This document shows positions 1 through 11,303 of a stretch of DNA of 64,000 bases, piece by piece. Source of the stretch: Plotosus lineatus (Eukaryota; Chordata; Actinopteri; Siluriformes; Plotosidae). The number at the start of each line of letters is the position of its first letter. Position 1 is the stretch's first letter. A model generated the notes under the pieces. That model made no database searches, was not told where the DNA came from, and saw only the letters and a program-made list of their open reading frames with translations. Both the position numbers and the translations under genes were made by a program. The DNA lies in NCBI GenBank assembly GCA_024760905.1, contig CM045750.1, forward strand, positions 11,916,419-11,980,418, given 5' to 3'.

Positions 1-117
1 ACAAGGTTGGGGTCCTGCTCGCCATCAAATGAAGTCGGTTCACCTCTCTCCTGTCACTCATCATGCTAAAGTCTTGTTAGTCTGTTATTTAATTTTTCCT
101 TTAATTTGGCTCTGACC
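1..117. other. Left flank, no gene seen
   Basis: AT-rich sequence with no recognisable coding or repeat signature. Its last eight bases (110-117, CTCTGACC) are the left target-site duplication of the hAT element that follows. Confidence 0.6.
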
Positions 118-401
118 CAGTGCTTCTCAAATAGTGGGGCGCGGTATGATGCTGGGGTGGGGGTACGTATGACCCTGGGAAACATATTTTCCTGGAACAG
201 TGTATGAGATTTAATTGTAATTGCACCTCCACGCCAGTAGTTGGCATTGGCGTTCTCATTTTCTTGTTTTTCGCACGAGCAAACGATATGAAGTGCCGTA
301 AACAACCCCTCAAGGAACAACACGGAAAATTTTCTAACAGGAACGTGAGAACGGTTGAGGGAGAGATCTTCTTCTTCTTCTTTTACTTTCGGCTGCTCCC
401 T

Positions 402-1841
402 TCAGGGGTCGCCACAGCAAATCATCCGCCTCCACCTCACCCTGTCCTCCGCATCTTCTTTTCTGACTCCAACAACCTTCATGTCTTCCTTCACCACATC
501 CATAAATCTCTTCTTCGGTCTTCCTCGAGGCCTTCTGCCTGGTAGTTCCAACCTCAGCATCCTACTGCCAATATACTCACTATCCCTCCTCTGTACATGT
601 CCAAACCATCTCAATCTAGCCTCTCTGACTTTGTCTCCAAAACATCTTACGTGGGCTGTCCCTCTGATATACTCATTTCTGATCCTATCCATCCTCGTTT
701 CTCCCAGGGAGAACCTCAACATTTTCATCTCCGCTACCTCCAGCTCTGCCTCCTGCCTTTTCCTCAGTGCCACTGTTTCTAAGCCATACAACATCGCTGG
801 CCTCACCACCATCTTGTACACTTTTCCCTTCATTCTTGCTGACACTCTCCTATCGCACATCACAACGGATACTTTTCTCCAACCATTCCAGCCTGCCTGC
901 ACACGCTTCTTCACCTCTTTTCCACACTCTCCATTGCTCTGGATTGTTGAGCCTAAGTACTTAAAATCCTCCACCTTCGTTATCTCTGCTCCCTGTAACA
1001 TCACCGTTCCTCTTGGGTCCTTCTCATTCACACACATGTATTCTGATTTTCTGAGGCTAACCTTCATTCCTCTCCTTTCCAGGGCATACCTCCACCTCTC
1101 GAGATTTTCCTGCACTTGTTCTCTGCTCTCACTACAGATCACAATGTCATCTGCAAACATCATAGTCCATGGAGATTCTTGTCTCACCTCGTCTGTCAGC
1201 CTGTCCATCACCATAGCAAACAAGAAGGGGCTCAGAGCTGACCCTTGATGCAGTCCCACCTCCACCTTGAATTCGTCGGTCACACCGACAGCACACCTCA
1301 CCACTGTCTTACATCTCTCATACATGTCCTGCACCACTCTAACATACTTCTCTGCCACTCCAGACTTCCTCATGCAATACCACAGTTCTTCTCTTGGCAC
1401 CCTGTCATATGCTTTTTCCAGATCCACAAAGGCACAATGTAGCTCCCTCTGACCTTCTCTGTACTTCTCTATTAACATCCTCAAGGCAAACATTGCATCT
1501 GTGGTGCTCTTTCTTGGCATGAAACCAAACTGTTGTTCACAAATGCTGACCTCTGCCCTTAGTCTAGCTTCCACTATTCTTTCCCATAACTTCATCGTAT
1601 GGCTCATCAACTTTATCCCTCTGTAGTTGCTGCAACTCTGCACGTCTCCCTTGTTCTTAAAAATGGGCACCAGCACACTTCTCCTCCACTCCTCCGGCAT
1701 CTGCTCACTCTCTAGTACCGTGTTGAATGTTCTTGTCAGAAAATCTACTGCTACCTCTCCTAGACACTTCCATACCTCCACAGGTATATCATCAGGACCA
1801 ACTGCCTTTCCATTCTTCATCCTCTTCAATGCCCTTCTCAC
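402..1841 (-). pseudogene. RTE LINE reverse transcriptase segment
   Basis: An open frame of 479 codons covering the RT palm and C-terminal region. Motifs in order are KAVGPDDIPVEVWK, FVDLEKAYDRV (first catalytic Asp), GLHQGSALSPFLF, MFADDIVI (catalytic DD box) and KYLGSTIQSNG. A Cys-poor C-terminus with RLRWFGHVQRRD and RPRGRPKK follows. The catalytic residues are all present, so the block is well preserved. The upstream frameshifts still break the element as a whole. Confidence 0.9.
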
Positions 1842-1891
1842 TTCACCCTTACTGATCTTTGCTACATCCTGCCCCTCAATGGTTACCTCTT

Positions 1892-2551
1892 CTACTCTTT
1901 TTCTCTCTCATTTTCCTCATTCATCAGCTCTTCAAAGTACTCTTTCCATCTTCCCAGCACACTTCTGTCATCAGTCAATAGAGTTCCCTCTCTGTCCTTT
2001 ATCAATCTAACTTGCTGCACGTCCTTTCCATCTCTATTTCTCTGCTGTGCCAACCTGTATAGATCATTTTCTCCCTCTTTACTATCCAACCTATCATACA
2101 AGTCATCATATGCCCTCTGTTTGGCCTTAGCCACTGCTACTTTCGCCTTACGCTGTGTCTCCCTGTACTCCTGTTTACTCCCTTCGGTCCTCTCAATGTC
2201 CCACTTCTTCTTGGCTAACCTCTTCCTTTGTACACACTCCTGCACTTCCTCATTCCACCACCAAGTCTCCTTATCTACTTTCCTTCCAGAGGACACATCA
2301 AATACTCTCCTACCTGTGTCCCTGATCACATTTGCTGTGGTTGTCCAGTCATTTGGAAGCACTTCCTGGCCACCCAAAGCCTGTTTCAACTCCTCCTTGA
2401 AGACAACACGACACTCTTCCTTTTTCAGCTTCCACCACTTTGTCTTCTGCTCTGCCTTTGCCTTTTTCACCTTTCTCACCATCAGAGTCATCCTGCACAC
2501 CACCATCCTATGCTGTTTGGCAACGCTCACCCACGATGACTTTGCAGTCAC
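1892..2551 (-). pseudogene. RTE LINE linker segment between endonuclease and reverse transcriptase
   Basis: A Lys/Glu-rich segment with WWWNEEVQ and WKEYFEELMNEE, which is the usual connector preceding the RT domain in RTE elements. It overlaps the endonuclease frame by about 45 bp. It is separated from the RT frame by a second frameshift near 1890-1915. It is not an independent protein; it is the middle of one ancestral polyprotein. Confidence 0.8.
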
Positions 2552-3395
2552 TGACTTCCTTCAAATTACATCGCCTACACAAGATGTAGTCTACCTGTGT
2601 GCGCCTACCTCCGCTTTCATAAGTCACCCTATGCTCCTGTTTCTTCTCAAAGAAAGTATTCACCACAGCCATTTCCATCCTTTTTGCAAAATCTATCAAC
2701 ATCTCTCCTTCTGCGTTCCTGTCCTCGATACCAAACCTGCCCATCACTTCCTCGTCCCCTCTGTTGCCTGCCCCAACATGTCCATTGAAGTCTGCACCTA
2801 TGACCACTCTTTCACCTCTGGGGGTACTCTGCATCACTTCATCTAAGTCACTCCAGAATCTCTCCTTCTCTTCTAGCTCACATCCTGCCTGTGGGGCATA
2901 AGCACTAACAACATTGAGCATTACACCTTCAATTTCTAACTTGAGATTCATCACTCTGTCTGACACTCTTTTCACTTTTAGAACATTCCTGACAAACTCC
3001 TCCTTCAAGATGACTCCGACTCCATTTCTCTTCCCATCCACACCGTGATAAAATAGCTTAAACCCTGCTCCTAAGCTTTTAGCTTTGCTACCTTTCCACC
3101 TGGTCTCCTGAACACACAGTATGTCCACCTTCCTCCTCTGCATCATGTCAACCAGCTCTCTACCTTTTCTGTGCATAGTTCCAACATTCAAAGTCCCCAC
3201 TCTCAGTCCTAGACTCATGCCTTTCCTCTTCTCTCTCTGCCTACGGACACGCCTCCCACCTCTCCTTCTTCGACGTCTTCGACCAACAGTAGTCCAATTT
3301 CCATCAGCACCCTGTTGATTGACAGCACTGATGGCGGTCGTTGTTAACCCGGGCCTCGACCGATCCGGTATGGAGGTAATACTTTTGATTTGCAT
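2508..3395 (-). pseudogene. RTE LINE endonuclease segment (N-terminal part of the polyprotein)
   Basis: Apurinic-endonuclease-like domain that would nick the target DNA. Visible motifs in order are TLNVGTM (Asn), QETRW (catalytic Glu), SAYAPQAG, GADFNGHVG (Asp/Asn pair) and QVDYIL (Asp). The expected final His motif (KQHRMVV, equivalent to SDHR-type motifs) lies just beyond, but in the next frame. A frameshift near 2520-2550 therefore separates the endonuclease from the rest. The reading is open upstream of the first Met, and the true start may be slightly different. Not functional in its present form. Confidence 0.85.
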
Positions 3396-3828
3396 TTTAA
3401 GTAATTGGCATTGGTTTTACGTCGGATGCCCTTCCTGACACAACCCTCTGCATTTCTCCGGGCTTGGGACCGGCATGAGGGGGAGAGACACTGGTTAGTG
3501 CCCCCCCACCTCATAAGTTGAATGAGTTTAAATAAGGTTGTTGTTCTTTTCAGGCACATTGGTGCACTTTCCATCTTTTGTGTTACAGATTAAAAAACAA
3601 TTACTGTAATGAAGTTTTTCTTTATGGTAAGTTGAACTATATTTCTTTCTTTTTTGTTTTTAATGTGAATAAAGATACAATGTTATACAGCGGTGTACTA
3701 ATAACAATTTTATAGACAAATAATACTACTGTATTTATAGTCTAGCAGGGTGGTGGGGGCATGAAATGTTTTTTCTTCTTCCTAGAGGGGGGCGCCACAG
3801 AAAATAATTGAGAAGCACTGCTCTGACC

Positions 3829-4140
3829 AAGTGCTTGCTTCAGTTCTCTCGATTATCCCTTCCAGCATTCAAGCATTTTAGATAATCCAAAATTGCAATC
3901 CTCTTATCAGATGAAGATGCACCACTGATGCATGAGCATGACTCCACTACACAGGGGCAGTGGAAGGTTGGAATGGGGTAGGGAGGCTGCATTAAACTGA
4001 AAGCATCCTGCTTTACAGCTGCACAAATGTGGAATTAGACATGCAGAGCTCAGACTGAATGAAAAATCTTCTACAGATCCATATGCTTCATAAGGATCAT
4101 ATTTTCAGTTTGAAACATTCAGAACTCTGGATTAATCCAA
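3829..4140. other. Intergenic, nothing recognised
   Basis: Mixed-composition sequence between the hAT element and a SINE. No ORF or repeat family was recognised. Confidence 0.5.
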
Positions 4141-4482
4141 GGCAGTGGTGGCCCTTGGTCAGTGGTAAGGTGTTGGATTACCGATCCCAAGGCTGGGGGT
4201 TCAAACCCACTGTCAGTGGATGTCACTGCTGTCCCCCAAGTGCAACTAACTAGGTTATCAAAGGTTTGTCTCTCAATATCTGCGGTGAGAGGCATGTAAA
4301 AGAACCATTGCTGACTTTCAAGAGAAGGCTGCATAGCCGTCAATATAGTTTCTGCCCTGCAATGACCTGGCAAGCTGTCCAGGGTGTACTCTGCCCTCGC
4401 CCAGAGTCAACTGAGATGGGCACCAACCTCCGCATGACCCTAATTAGGATTAAGCCATTAAGAAAATAAATGGATGAATGAA
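4141..4482 (+). repeat. tRNA-derived SINE (family S1)
   Basis: The head GGCAGTGGTGGCCC with an A-box-like GTGG block is followed by a degenerate B box, GGTTCAAACCC, and the family core (CTAGGTTATCAAAGG, ATGTAAAAGAACCATTGC). The tail reads TGACCCTAATTAGGATTAAGC and ends in ATGGATGAATG repeats. About a dozen copies of the same family occur in the window on both strands. Confidence 0.8.
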
Positions 4483-4548
4483 ACAAATTGATTAATCCAG
4501 AGGTATCTACTCATCCTGCTAATCTTCTGGGCTTTTGCACACACAATA

Positions 4549-5443
4549 CAGTCGGCCCTCTACTTACGAAATTAATCTGTTCCAGAGCCTTTTACATAAC
4601 CTGGAGTTTTCGTAAGTAGAAGTGCATTTTACATGTAAAACACGTGATTCGTTCCAAGGCTCCCAAGACTACCCCATAAACACTTTTAAAATTATAAAAG
4701 TACACCAATTTTGTATGAAATAATTATGAAATATGTGTTTAAAGTAAAAGAAAATTATTTACCTTTTTTAAATCTCTCAAACCACCCATGCGACGCTTTA
4801 AAGTCCGGGGGTTGCTGGTTTGAAGAACCCTCACCCCCACCCTCCTTCATGAGGACCTTAAATATGGCGGTTGCTTTTTCCAAAATAATCGCCTCCGTCA
4901 CTGTATTTCCGCTTTCACGGTCTCCTTCTGCTTAAATATCGTCCCGATTGTAGAGGGGTTTCGGCCATACTCCTTTGCAATTTCACTCAACCGCATCCCA
5001 CTTTTGTATTTTTTTATCTCCTCCTGCTTCACTTCGATTGATAACGGAGACCGCTTCTTCTTTTCGGTGTCACCGGGAATCACTTTCTTGGGGTCCATGA
5101 TGGATAATGAAATACAACGCTGCAATGATCAGTCTCAAAAAACTCATGAGTCAACAGTCCTGTTCAACTCTCCTTCACACGTGTGACAAACAGGAAGTAT
5201 GGCTACACGAAGTTTGGCTACAGTTCAGCTCCCTCCTGGCCAATGGGAGGCCAGCAGGGCGGGATGTTGGGAGACAGCCAATGAGAGAGCAACTCGCGCA
5301 TTGTTTGAATTTTTTGAATGGCGCGTTTGGCGCTTTTCGTAAGAAGAGGTTGTTTCGTGTGCAGAGGGCTAAAATTAAGAAAAATGTTTTTCGTAACCTG
5401 GATTTTTCGTGTTCAGAGGTTTTCGTAAGTAGAGGGCTGACTG
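4549..5443 (-). mobile_element. Tigger/pogo-like DNA transposon, internally deleted
   Basis: Inverted termini CAGTCGGCCCTCTACTTACG at 4549 and the complementary CGTAAGTAGAGGGCTGACTG at 5424-5443 are flanked by a TA duplication (4547-4548 and 5444-5445). TA target sites and this terminus type fit the Tigger/pogo branch of Tc1/mariner. Only the N-terminal part of a transposase remains inside (4898-5125, minus). Confidence 0.85.
4898..5125 (-). pseudogene. Tigger transposase N-terminal fragment
   Basis: A 75-codon frame containing MDPKKVIPGD and a helix-turn-helix stretch (MRLSEIAKEYGRNPSTIGTI), as in CENP-B/pogo-type transposases. It is the DNA-binding half only; the catalytic core is deleted. 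The Met in MDPKK (internal) is the likelier original start than the first Met of the frame. Confidence 0.75.
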
Positions 5444-5445
5444 TA

Positions 5446-6272
5446 ATCTAGTTTACATTGTACTCAAAAAACAGATATCACCCCATTTTTCTTTTCTGAC
5501 ACTAGTGAAGCACCACAGTATGATTCCTAATAAAAAAAAATCCTAGTTTTTCAGGAAGTTGCTTTCCCACCTCCCCCTATAATTCACATTTTGAGAGCAT
5601 GTGCTGGATGGCCTGTTTTGGCTTCCTCCTCCTATTTATCGTCTTTCCGAACTCTGTGCCTACTCTGGTTTGATTGGTAACCTTAAATATGTACTAACCT
5701 TATTATTTAACACCCTGGCATAGCCCTATCTTCTCTTAAAGGAAACTTAAGTATATGAACATCATTAAAGTTTTAAGTTTCAGTTTCTTTTGGTCAACCG
5801 TTCAGTAGCAGAATGTGTGAGCTTTTTACATGATTCTTAAACAACATCAACAACTATCTTAAAGGGTTTGGAGGGGTTCCATCAACATTAAACCCAGTAG
5901 GCTACGCAGCACCATCGTCAGCAGCACTGAGTGATTTTCAAATAAGTGAAGCTCTAAGATGAAGCTGTTCCATCAGATCCAGAGGGTCTGAGTCAGGATT
6001 ACTGGAATCTCCAGAGTAGCGTGTTGCTCAACAGTGAGCAAGAGAACATCACACCCCTGACCAAGATCAAGCAGCTATCGACGAGATATAAATGAATGAA
6101 TGAATAATCTCTTGTAAATTTTAATTGTTTAAACTTAGTGTAAACATGGCATGACCCAAGCCCATGAGAAACCAGTATTAATATATATCGTGTCGGCAGT
6201 CGGGAACAGCTGTACCCTGTTTAATGACAGTCCCACTGTTCTGGGCCTGTCTGCTATTAATGCCGCCAGGGT

Positions 6273-6275
<3 letters not shown>
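5446..6275. other. Intergenic, no gene seen
   Basis: AT-rich sequence with short ORFs only. The end carries GAATGAATGAAT repeats (near 6090), typical of a SINE or LINE tail, but no full element could be defined. Confidence 0.5.

Positions 6276-6318
<43 letters not shown>
6276..6318. repeat. (GT)n microsatellite
   Basis: About 21 uninterrupted GT units. The short ORFs running through it on both strands are by-products of the repeat. Confidence 0.95.
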
Positions 6319-6326
<8 letters not shown>

Positions 6327-6934
6327 AGTGTGAAACCTATCTGGCAAATGAGAGAGAGCTTACCACAAGCAGAGAGTGTGTGAGTGAGCTAGTAAATGAG
6401 AATGGTAGAGTGAAAGTGTACTTGAAAGAAAGAACGTGCAGGAACAAAGCAGTCTCCCGCAGCGCCGTGGTGCCAAGTCAGCTACGAGGTGGAAAACAAA
6501 GGAGCCCACCATCCTCTGATCCAAATCCTCCATACCCCAAACTCTCAGGCAACTCCATGTATTCATGTATTACTGCTTCCAAAGGGGAGGCTGGGAATGA
6601 CACAACAAAGGGCCCTGGTTTCAGACAGTAATCATGCATCACACCAAATCAACTTAAAGTAAAAGAAAGCACATGGCTCAGTGCAACCTCCCAAAGCAGA
6701 AAAATACTATTTTTTTTTTTTTTTTTTAACTGAGTGAACATCAAAATAACTGGTGGTAGGACCGACATTATGATGACTGCCATAAAATAACCTCACTATA
6801 ATTTCAGCAAATCAAAAACTTAGAAATACTGGGTGGGCCTGTCTGTGTCTGCAACCAACTATTATCAGCTGATCCACTCTAAATAAATGTGGACTGTACC
6901 ATTCATATTTTTTCTACATCATCAGTTCACAAAT
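6319..6934. other. Intergenic, no gene seen
   Basis: A 135-codon plus-strand ORF overlaps the (GT)n tract and shows no recognisable domain. A poly(T) run lies near 6710-6727. Nothing supports a gene. Confidence 0.5.
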
Positions 6935-7240
6935 GTGTGGCCTGGTGGTAAAGGTGCTGGATCACTGCTCCTAAGGTTGTAGGTTCAAGCCCCATTATCA
7001 ACAGGTTGTCACTGCCCCCCCAGTGCAGCCAACTGGGTTATCAGAGGCCGGCCATGTCTCTTACGGTCTATGGTGTGAGGTTCATGTAAAAGAACCACTG
7101 CTGACTTTTGAAAAGGGTAGCTGCATTGCCATCACCGTGTTTCTGACCTGCGATGGCCAGGGTGTATTCTGCCCTCGGCCGGAGTTGGCTGGGATGGGCA
7201 CCAACCTCCCCGCGACCCTAATTAGGACACATCCCTTTAG
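6935..7240 (+). repeat. SINE S1 copy
   Basis: Head TGTGTGGCCTGGTGG, B box GGTTCAAGCCC, core and a CCCTAATTAGGA tail. It runs directly into an inverted S1 copy, so the two form a head-out inverted pair. Confidence 0.8.
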
Positions 7241-7470
7241 CAAGGGGCAGAACCATGCTGACAGCTTTCCAGCCTACTCTTGTTGAAAGTTAGCAATGCT
7301 TCTTTAACATGAACCTCACACCATACACAGTGAGAGACATGGCCGGCCTTCGATAACCCAGTTAGTTGCACTGGGGGGACAGTGACAACCTTGTGGAGAG
7401 TGGGACTCAACCCCCCATCCAACCTTTGAATCAGCGATCCAGCGCCCTATACCACTAGGCCACCACTGCC
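7241..7470 (-). repeat. SINE S1 copy, inverted
   Basis: Read on the minus strand it has the head GGCAGTGGTGGCCTAGTGG and the family core. Together with 6935-7240 it makes a roughly 500-bp inverted repeat that could fold into a hairpin in RNA. Confidence 0.8.
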
Positions 7471-7626
7471 TTGCCCATAGGTGCGAGTGTGAACGGTTAT
7501 GTGTTCGTTGGCCCTCGGATGGACTGGCAAACTGTCAAACTGAAATAGTGATACTGAACCATGTCTTAACTTTTCCTTTCATAGGGCTGATCTTATCCTT
7601 ACAGGCAATAAAATCCACTCATTCAT

Positions 7627-7925
7627 TCATTCATTCAGTCACCAAACCTCTTTATGCTATTCGGGCTGTAGGGCGAATTAAGTCTATCACACCCGACACT
7701 GGGTGCAGGCAGGGTACACACTGAACAGCTCGCCAGACCGTTGCAGGGCAACACACACAACTATTCACACTCACACCTAGGAGCACTCTAGAGCAGCCTA
7801 ATGTGCAGGTCTTTGGCCTATATGATGAAATCTGAGTATAGGGAGGAGGTCCACACAAGAACAGTGAGAACCTGCAAACTCCAGATGGAAACACAAAACA
7901 CAAAGGCAGTGCCTTCTTCATGTGA
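7627..7925 (-). repeat. SINE-like repeat (family S2)
   Basis: Minus-strand copy of a second dispersed family. Its marks are a tRNA-like head with 'TTCGAxTCCxGGGC', then 'GTGTGGAGTTTGCATGTTCTC', 'TTTCCTCC', 'CAAATTGCCCTAGGTGTGAGTGTG' and a tail ending in ATTCATTCATTC. All are visible here with substitutions. Confidence 0.65.
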
Positions 7926-7935
7926 GGTGGGCATA

Positions 7936-8400
7936 TTAACTTCTACACCAACATGACCTCAATACAGTACAATTCAGAATACTCTTAACTCCTGTATTAG
8001 ATTTTTTTTTTTTTTTTTTGAAGGCATGAGTGAAATTTTATATGTTATATTTCTCTGGTAAACATTAGGGGATATGACATCAGACCCGGATCATGTGCGT
8101 TGTTTTGTTCGTTTCAGTAGAAGTGTATAAATGAGATAAGCCATAGTCATGCAGTGACTCTTAGTATATTGTGGTGATGCTGAAGGAACCTTTTGTTCTG
8201 ATACACCAAAAAATCTGGAACACATTACCCAAAACATGTCACACTCCATTCTTCGTTTAGATTAAACAGCTCATAATTAACATTTATTTCCCTTGCTTTA
8301 GATGCATGTAACTTTATTTTAATGCTAGAATGTGGTTTAATTTTTATACTTTTTAAATATTTTTAATAATTAATTTATCTTGTTCTGTAATATTATTCTT
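7936..8400. other. Intergenic, nothing recognised
   Basis: AT-rich stretch with a poly(T) run at about 8001-8019. No gene or defined repeat. Confidence 0.5.
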
Positions 8401-8403
8401 AAT

Positions 8404-8735
8404 GGGCAGCACAGTGGTGTAGTGGTTAGCACGTCCACAGCAAGATGGTCCTGAGTTCAAGTCCGAGCCTCAGTGAGGGCATTTCTGTGTAGAGTTTGCA
8501 TGTTCTCCCCATGCTCGAGTGGACTTCCTCTGAGTACTCAGGTTTCTTTCCACAGTCCAAAAACATGCATATTTGGGTACTTGGTTATTCCAAATTGCCC
8601 CTAGGTGTGAGTGTGTTTGATGTCCTGTGGTGGTCTGATGAGCTGTTCAGGGTGTCCTCTGCCTTCATCCCGAGTCAGCTGAGATAGGCTCCAGCCTCCC
8701 CTTGACCATGATATGATTAAGCAGTTCAGCCAATG
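8404..8735 (+). repeat. SINE S2 copy
   Basis: GGCAGCACAGTGGTGTAGTGG at the start is the tRNA-like head. It is followed by CAAGTCCGAGCC, the TTTGCATGTTCTCCCCATG block, CAAATTGCCCCTAGGTGTGAG and the family tail. One of the cleaner S2 copies. Confidence 0.75.
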
Positions 8736-8769
8736 AGAGACTGAGAGACAGAGAGAGAGCAAGTAGGAG

Positions 8770-9325
8770 ATTCATCATTCATTTTCTGTAACCGCTTAAT
8801 CCTAATTAGGGTGGCGGGTAGGCTGGCGCCCATACCAGCCAGCTCTGGGCCATCGCAGAGTACACCCTGGACAGCTCGCCAGGCCATCGCAGTGCGTAAA
8901 CACCATGACGGCTTTGTAGCTACTCTTGCTGAAAGTCAGCAATGGTTCTTTTACATGAACCCTTTTTACATGAATGAGTTGTTCCCTTCTTTTCTTTTGT
9001 TTATTAATTTATACTATTTATGTATCGATTTATTTATTTATATAATATATATGTATGTGTGTATGTTTGTATTTGTATCTATTTTTGCATACCCCCCATG
9101 GTACCTCAAGAGCCTGTAACAGTGAATTTCTCCATTGTGAGATTAATAAAGCTGTATCTTATCTTATCTTAACCTCTCACCATAGACAGTGAGAGACATG
9201 GCCGGCCTTTGACAACGCAGTTAGCTGCGCTGGGGGGGGACAGTGACAACCCATGGAGAGTGGGGCTCGAACCCCCAACCTTAAAATCAGTGATCCAGCA
9301 CCTTACCACCAGGCCACCACTGCCA
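8770..9325 (-). repeat. SINE S1 copy split by another retroelement tail
   Basis: The S1 tail and core occupy 8770 to about 8955 and the S1 head about 9172-9325, both on the minus strand. Between them lies about 215 bp of AT-rich DNA ending in ATAAAGCTGTATCTTATC-type pentamer repeats, which looks like the 3' end of an unrelated non-LTR element inserted into the SINE. Confidence 0.75.
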
Positions 9326-9395
9326 GAGTAGGAAATTGAGAGAATGAAAGAGAGAGTAGGACAGAGAGAGAGAGTGATAGCGAAAGCGTGAGAGC

Positions 9396-9397
<2 letters not shown>

Positions 9398-9434
<37 letters not shown>
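9398..9434. repeat. (GA)n microsatellite
   Basis: Uninterrupted GA repeat. The Leu/Ser-rich ORFs on the other strand are repeat by-products. Confidence 0.95.
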
Positions 9435-9439
<5 letters not shown>

Positions 9440-10026
9440 AGAATGTAACCTTCAAAATCAGGTTCCTGTAAACTCCATAAGATAAAATCAACTTTTTTAA
9501 TGAAACGCACCCACAGCCAATTTTTTTTCCCCTTATCTCAGGCCACACCGTACCGTTTGAAAGACAGTGAATTGGACATGCTTTGGATTGAGCATGCACC
9601 AGAGTGAGAGGAAAGTGTGAATTTAAATAATAATTATTACCAGACGTAGGGAAAGCAGTTTCCAGTTTTTATGCGAACCGTGATGATTAAGTGATACCAG
9701 GTCACATGGTTCATAATGCGCTGGGGCACTCATACACCGGCTTCAAGTTTCTATCCAAAATACTGTCTACAATAAAGCAAACATTTATATTCAGTGACAA
9801 AAACACACTGTATACATTTATATTCCTTATAAGGTAATTTTTTTATAATTATAGAACACCACAAATCAGGGTTGATGATTCCTCACCTTGCACCATGTAA
9901 AATTCGGGAAGGGTCATATGGTCATATCAGATATTTCAAAAAAACTTGAAGCACAGTACACTGTTCTGAGTGCAGATATTACAAATGTTTACTGTATTGT
10001 TGTACGTCTTTCAAACAGTAAACATT
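9435..10026. other. Intergenic, nothing recognised
   Basis: No ORF, repeat head or splice-framed coding stretch was recognised. Confidence 0.5.
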
Positions 10027-10395
10027 TTCATATTCATTTATTCATCTTCTAAAGCCACTTAATTCTAATTAGAGTCACGAAGAAGCTGGCACCCACCTCA
10101 GACGACTGTTGGCGAAGGCAGGGTACCTCCCAGACAGCTCACCAGGCCATCGTAAGGCCAACACTAACTCAACCATTCACACTGAATATCACACCGAGGA
10201 GTGATTTGGAACAGCCAACTAGCCTCGAGTGTATGTTTTTGGACTGGGTGGGGAAACTGGAGTACCCTGATGAAACCCACACAAACATGAGGAGAGCATG
10301 CAAACCTCCACACTGAAATGTCTGAGCTGAGAATTGAGCCCAGGCCCTCTTACTGTGAGGTGGACGTGATAACCACTAGTTCACCATGCCATCCA
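10027..10395 (-). repeat. SINE S2 copy
   Basis: Minus-strand copy from an AATTAGAAT-type tail (near 10063) to a tRNA-like head ending GGCATGGTGAACTAGTGG (minus strand, near 10375-10395). Confidence 0.7.
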
Positions 10396-10508
10396 GCATT
10401 GTCATATTTATTACAAATTTTTTTTTTTTTTTTTGGTCGTACTGCCCACCCTTGTTTAAAATCACAGCAGCAGAATCTCTCTCTCTCTTTGATTCTATCA
10501 TTGATAGA

Positions 10509-11303
10509 ACCGCTCAATCCTCCTAGTAATTAAGCTGGGGTCTATCTCAGCCGACAATGGGCGAGGGTCAACACACACACACACACACACACTCAGATTT
10601 AGGAGCCATTTGGAACAGCCGATTCGTCACATGTGCATGCCTAACCCAGTGCTTCTCAATTATTTTCTGTGGCGCCCCCTGTAGGAAGAAAAAACATCTC
10701 AACTAAACACCCCCCCCCCCCCCTCACAGGCGATTATAAATATTATTTCTAAGACATTATTTGTCTATAAAATTATTAGTTCACCTCTGCATTAACGTTG
10801 TATCTTTATTAACATTAAAAACAAACAAAAAAAAATCGAGTTCCACTTCCGGTAAAGAAAAACTTCATTAGCATTGTTTTTAATCTGTAACAGAAAAAGA
10901 TTGAAAGTGCACCAATGTGACTGAAATTAAAAAAAAAAAATCTAATTCAACTTATTTGTGTCTTAATATTTCCGTCTCTCTCCGTTCCTGTCAGAAAATT
11001 TTCCGTGTTGTTTCTTGAGGGGTTGTTTACTGTCCTGCGTTTCATATCGTTTGCTCGTGCGGAAAACCACTACGTCATAGCGCGACAATGAGAGCGCTAC
11101 TGCCAACTACTGGAGTTGAGGTGCAATTACACTTAATTCTCGTCCACAATTCACCCCCACTGTTTGAGAAGCACTGGCTTAATCCATACAAGCACAGGTG
11201 GACAACATGCAAACCCCACACAGAAACTCCCCCACCTTGCCCAGGACTCAAACCCAGGACCTTCTTGCTGTGAGGTGGATATGCAAACTGCTACACCATC
11301 CAC
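10509..11303 (-). repeat. SINE S2 copy interrupted by a hAT element
   Basis: S2 sequence occupies 10509-10646 and resumes at 11177-11303, including the GACTCAAACCCAGGACCTTC head segment. The 530 bp between the halves is a short hAT element, so the SINE is older than that hAT insertion. Confidence 0.7.
10647..11176. mobile_element. Short non-autonomous hAT element
   Basis: Termini CAGTGCTTCTCAATT and (inverted) TTTGAGAAGCACTG. The flanking 8-mers GCCTAACC and GCTTAATC match at six of eight positions, so this is a decayed target duplication. It is the same family as the element at 118-3820 in opposite orientation, without the LINE insertion. No coding capacity. Confidence 0.8.

Larger units (their letters stand above)
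367..3512 (-). mobile_element. RTE-clade (Expander-like) non-LTR retrotransposon, near full length
   Basis: An inactivated LINE on the minus strand that, when intact, would copy its own RNA into the genome by target-primed reverse transcription. From 5' (near 3512) to 3' it has a short leader, an APE-type endonuclease, a linker and a reverse transcriptase, now spread over three frames. It ends in a short 3' UTR containing GTCGCCACAG (read on the plus strand near 408-417) and an AAG-type microsatellite tail. It sits inside the hAT element at 118-3820. Comparison with the uninterrupted hAT copy at 10647-11176 places its ends near 366 and 3512, to within about 10 bp. Confidence 0.88.
118..3820. 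mobile_element. hAT-type DNA transposon remnant interrupted by an RTE LINE
   Basis: The element starts with CAGTGCTTCTCAA at 118 and ends with the inverted copy TTGAGAAGCACTG at 3808-3820. It is flanked by a perfect 8-bp direct repeat, CTCTGACC, at 110-117 and 3821-3828. Terminal inverted repeats beginning CAGTG with 8-bp target duplications are the hAT signature. Only about 550 bp belong to the hAT element itself (118 to about 366 and about 3512 to 3820); the rest is a nested LINE. No transposase is left, so it is non-autonomous. The uninterrupted relative at 10647-11176, in the opposite orientation, supports the boundaries. Confidence 0.9.

Noticed and set aside
355..1248. 297-codon plus-strand ORF
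   Set aside because: Shadow of the RTE reverse transcriptase on the other strand.
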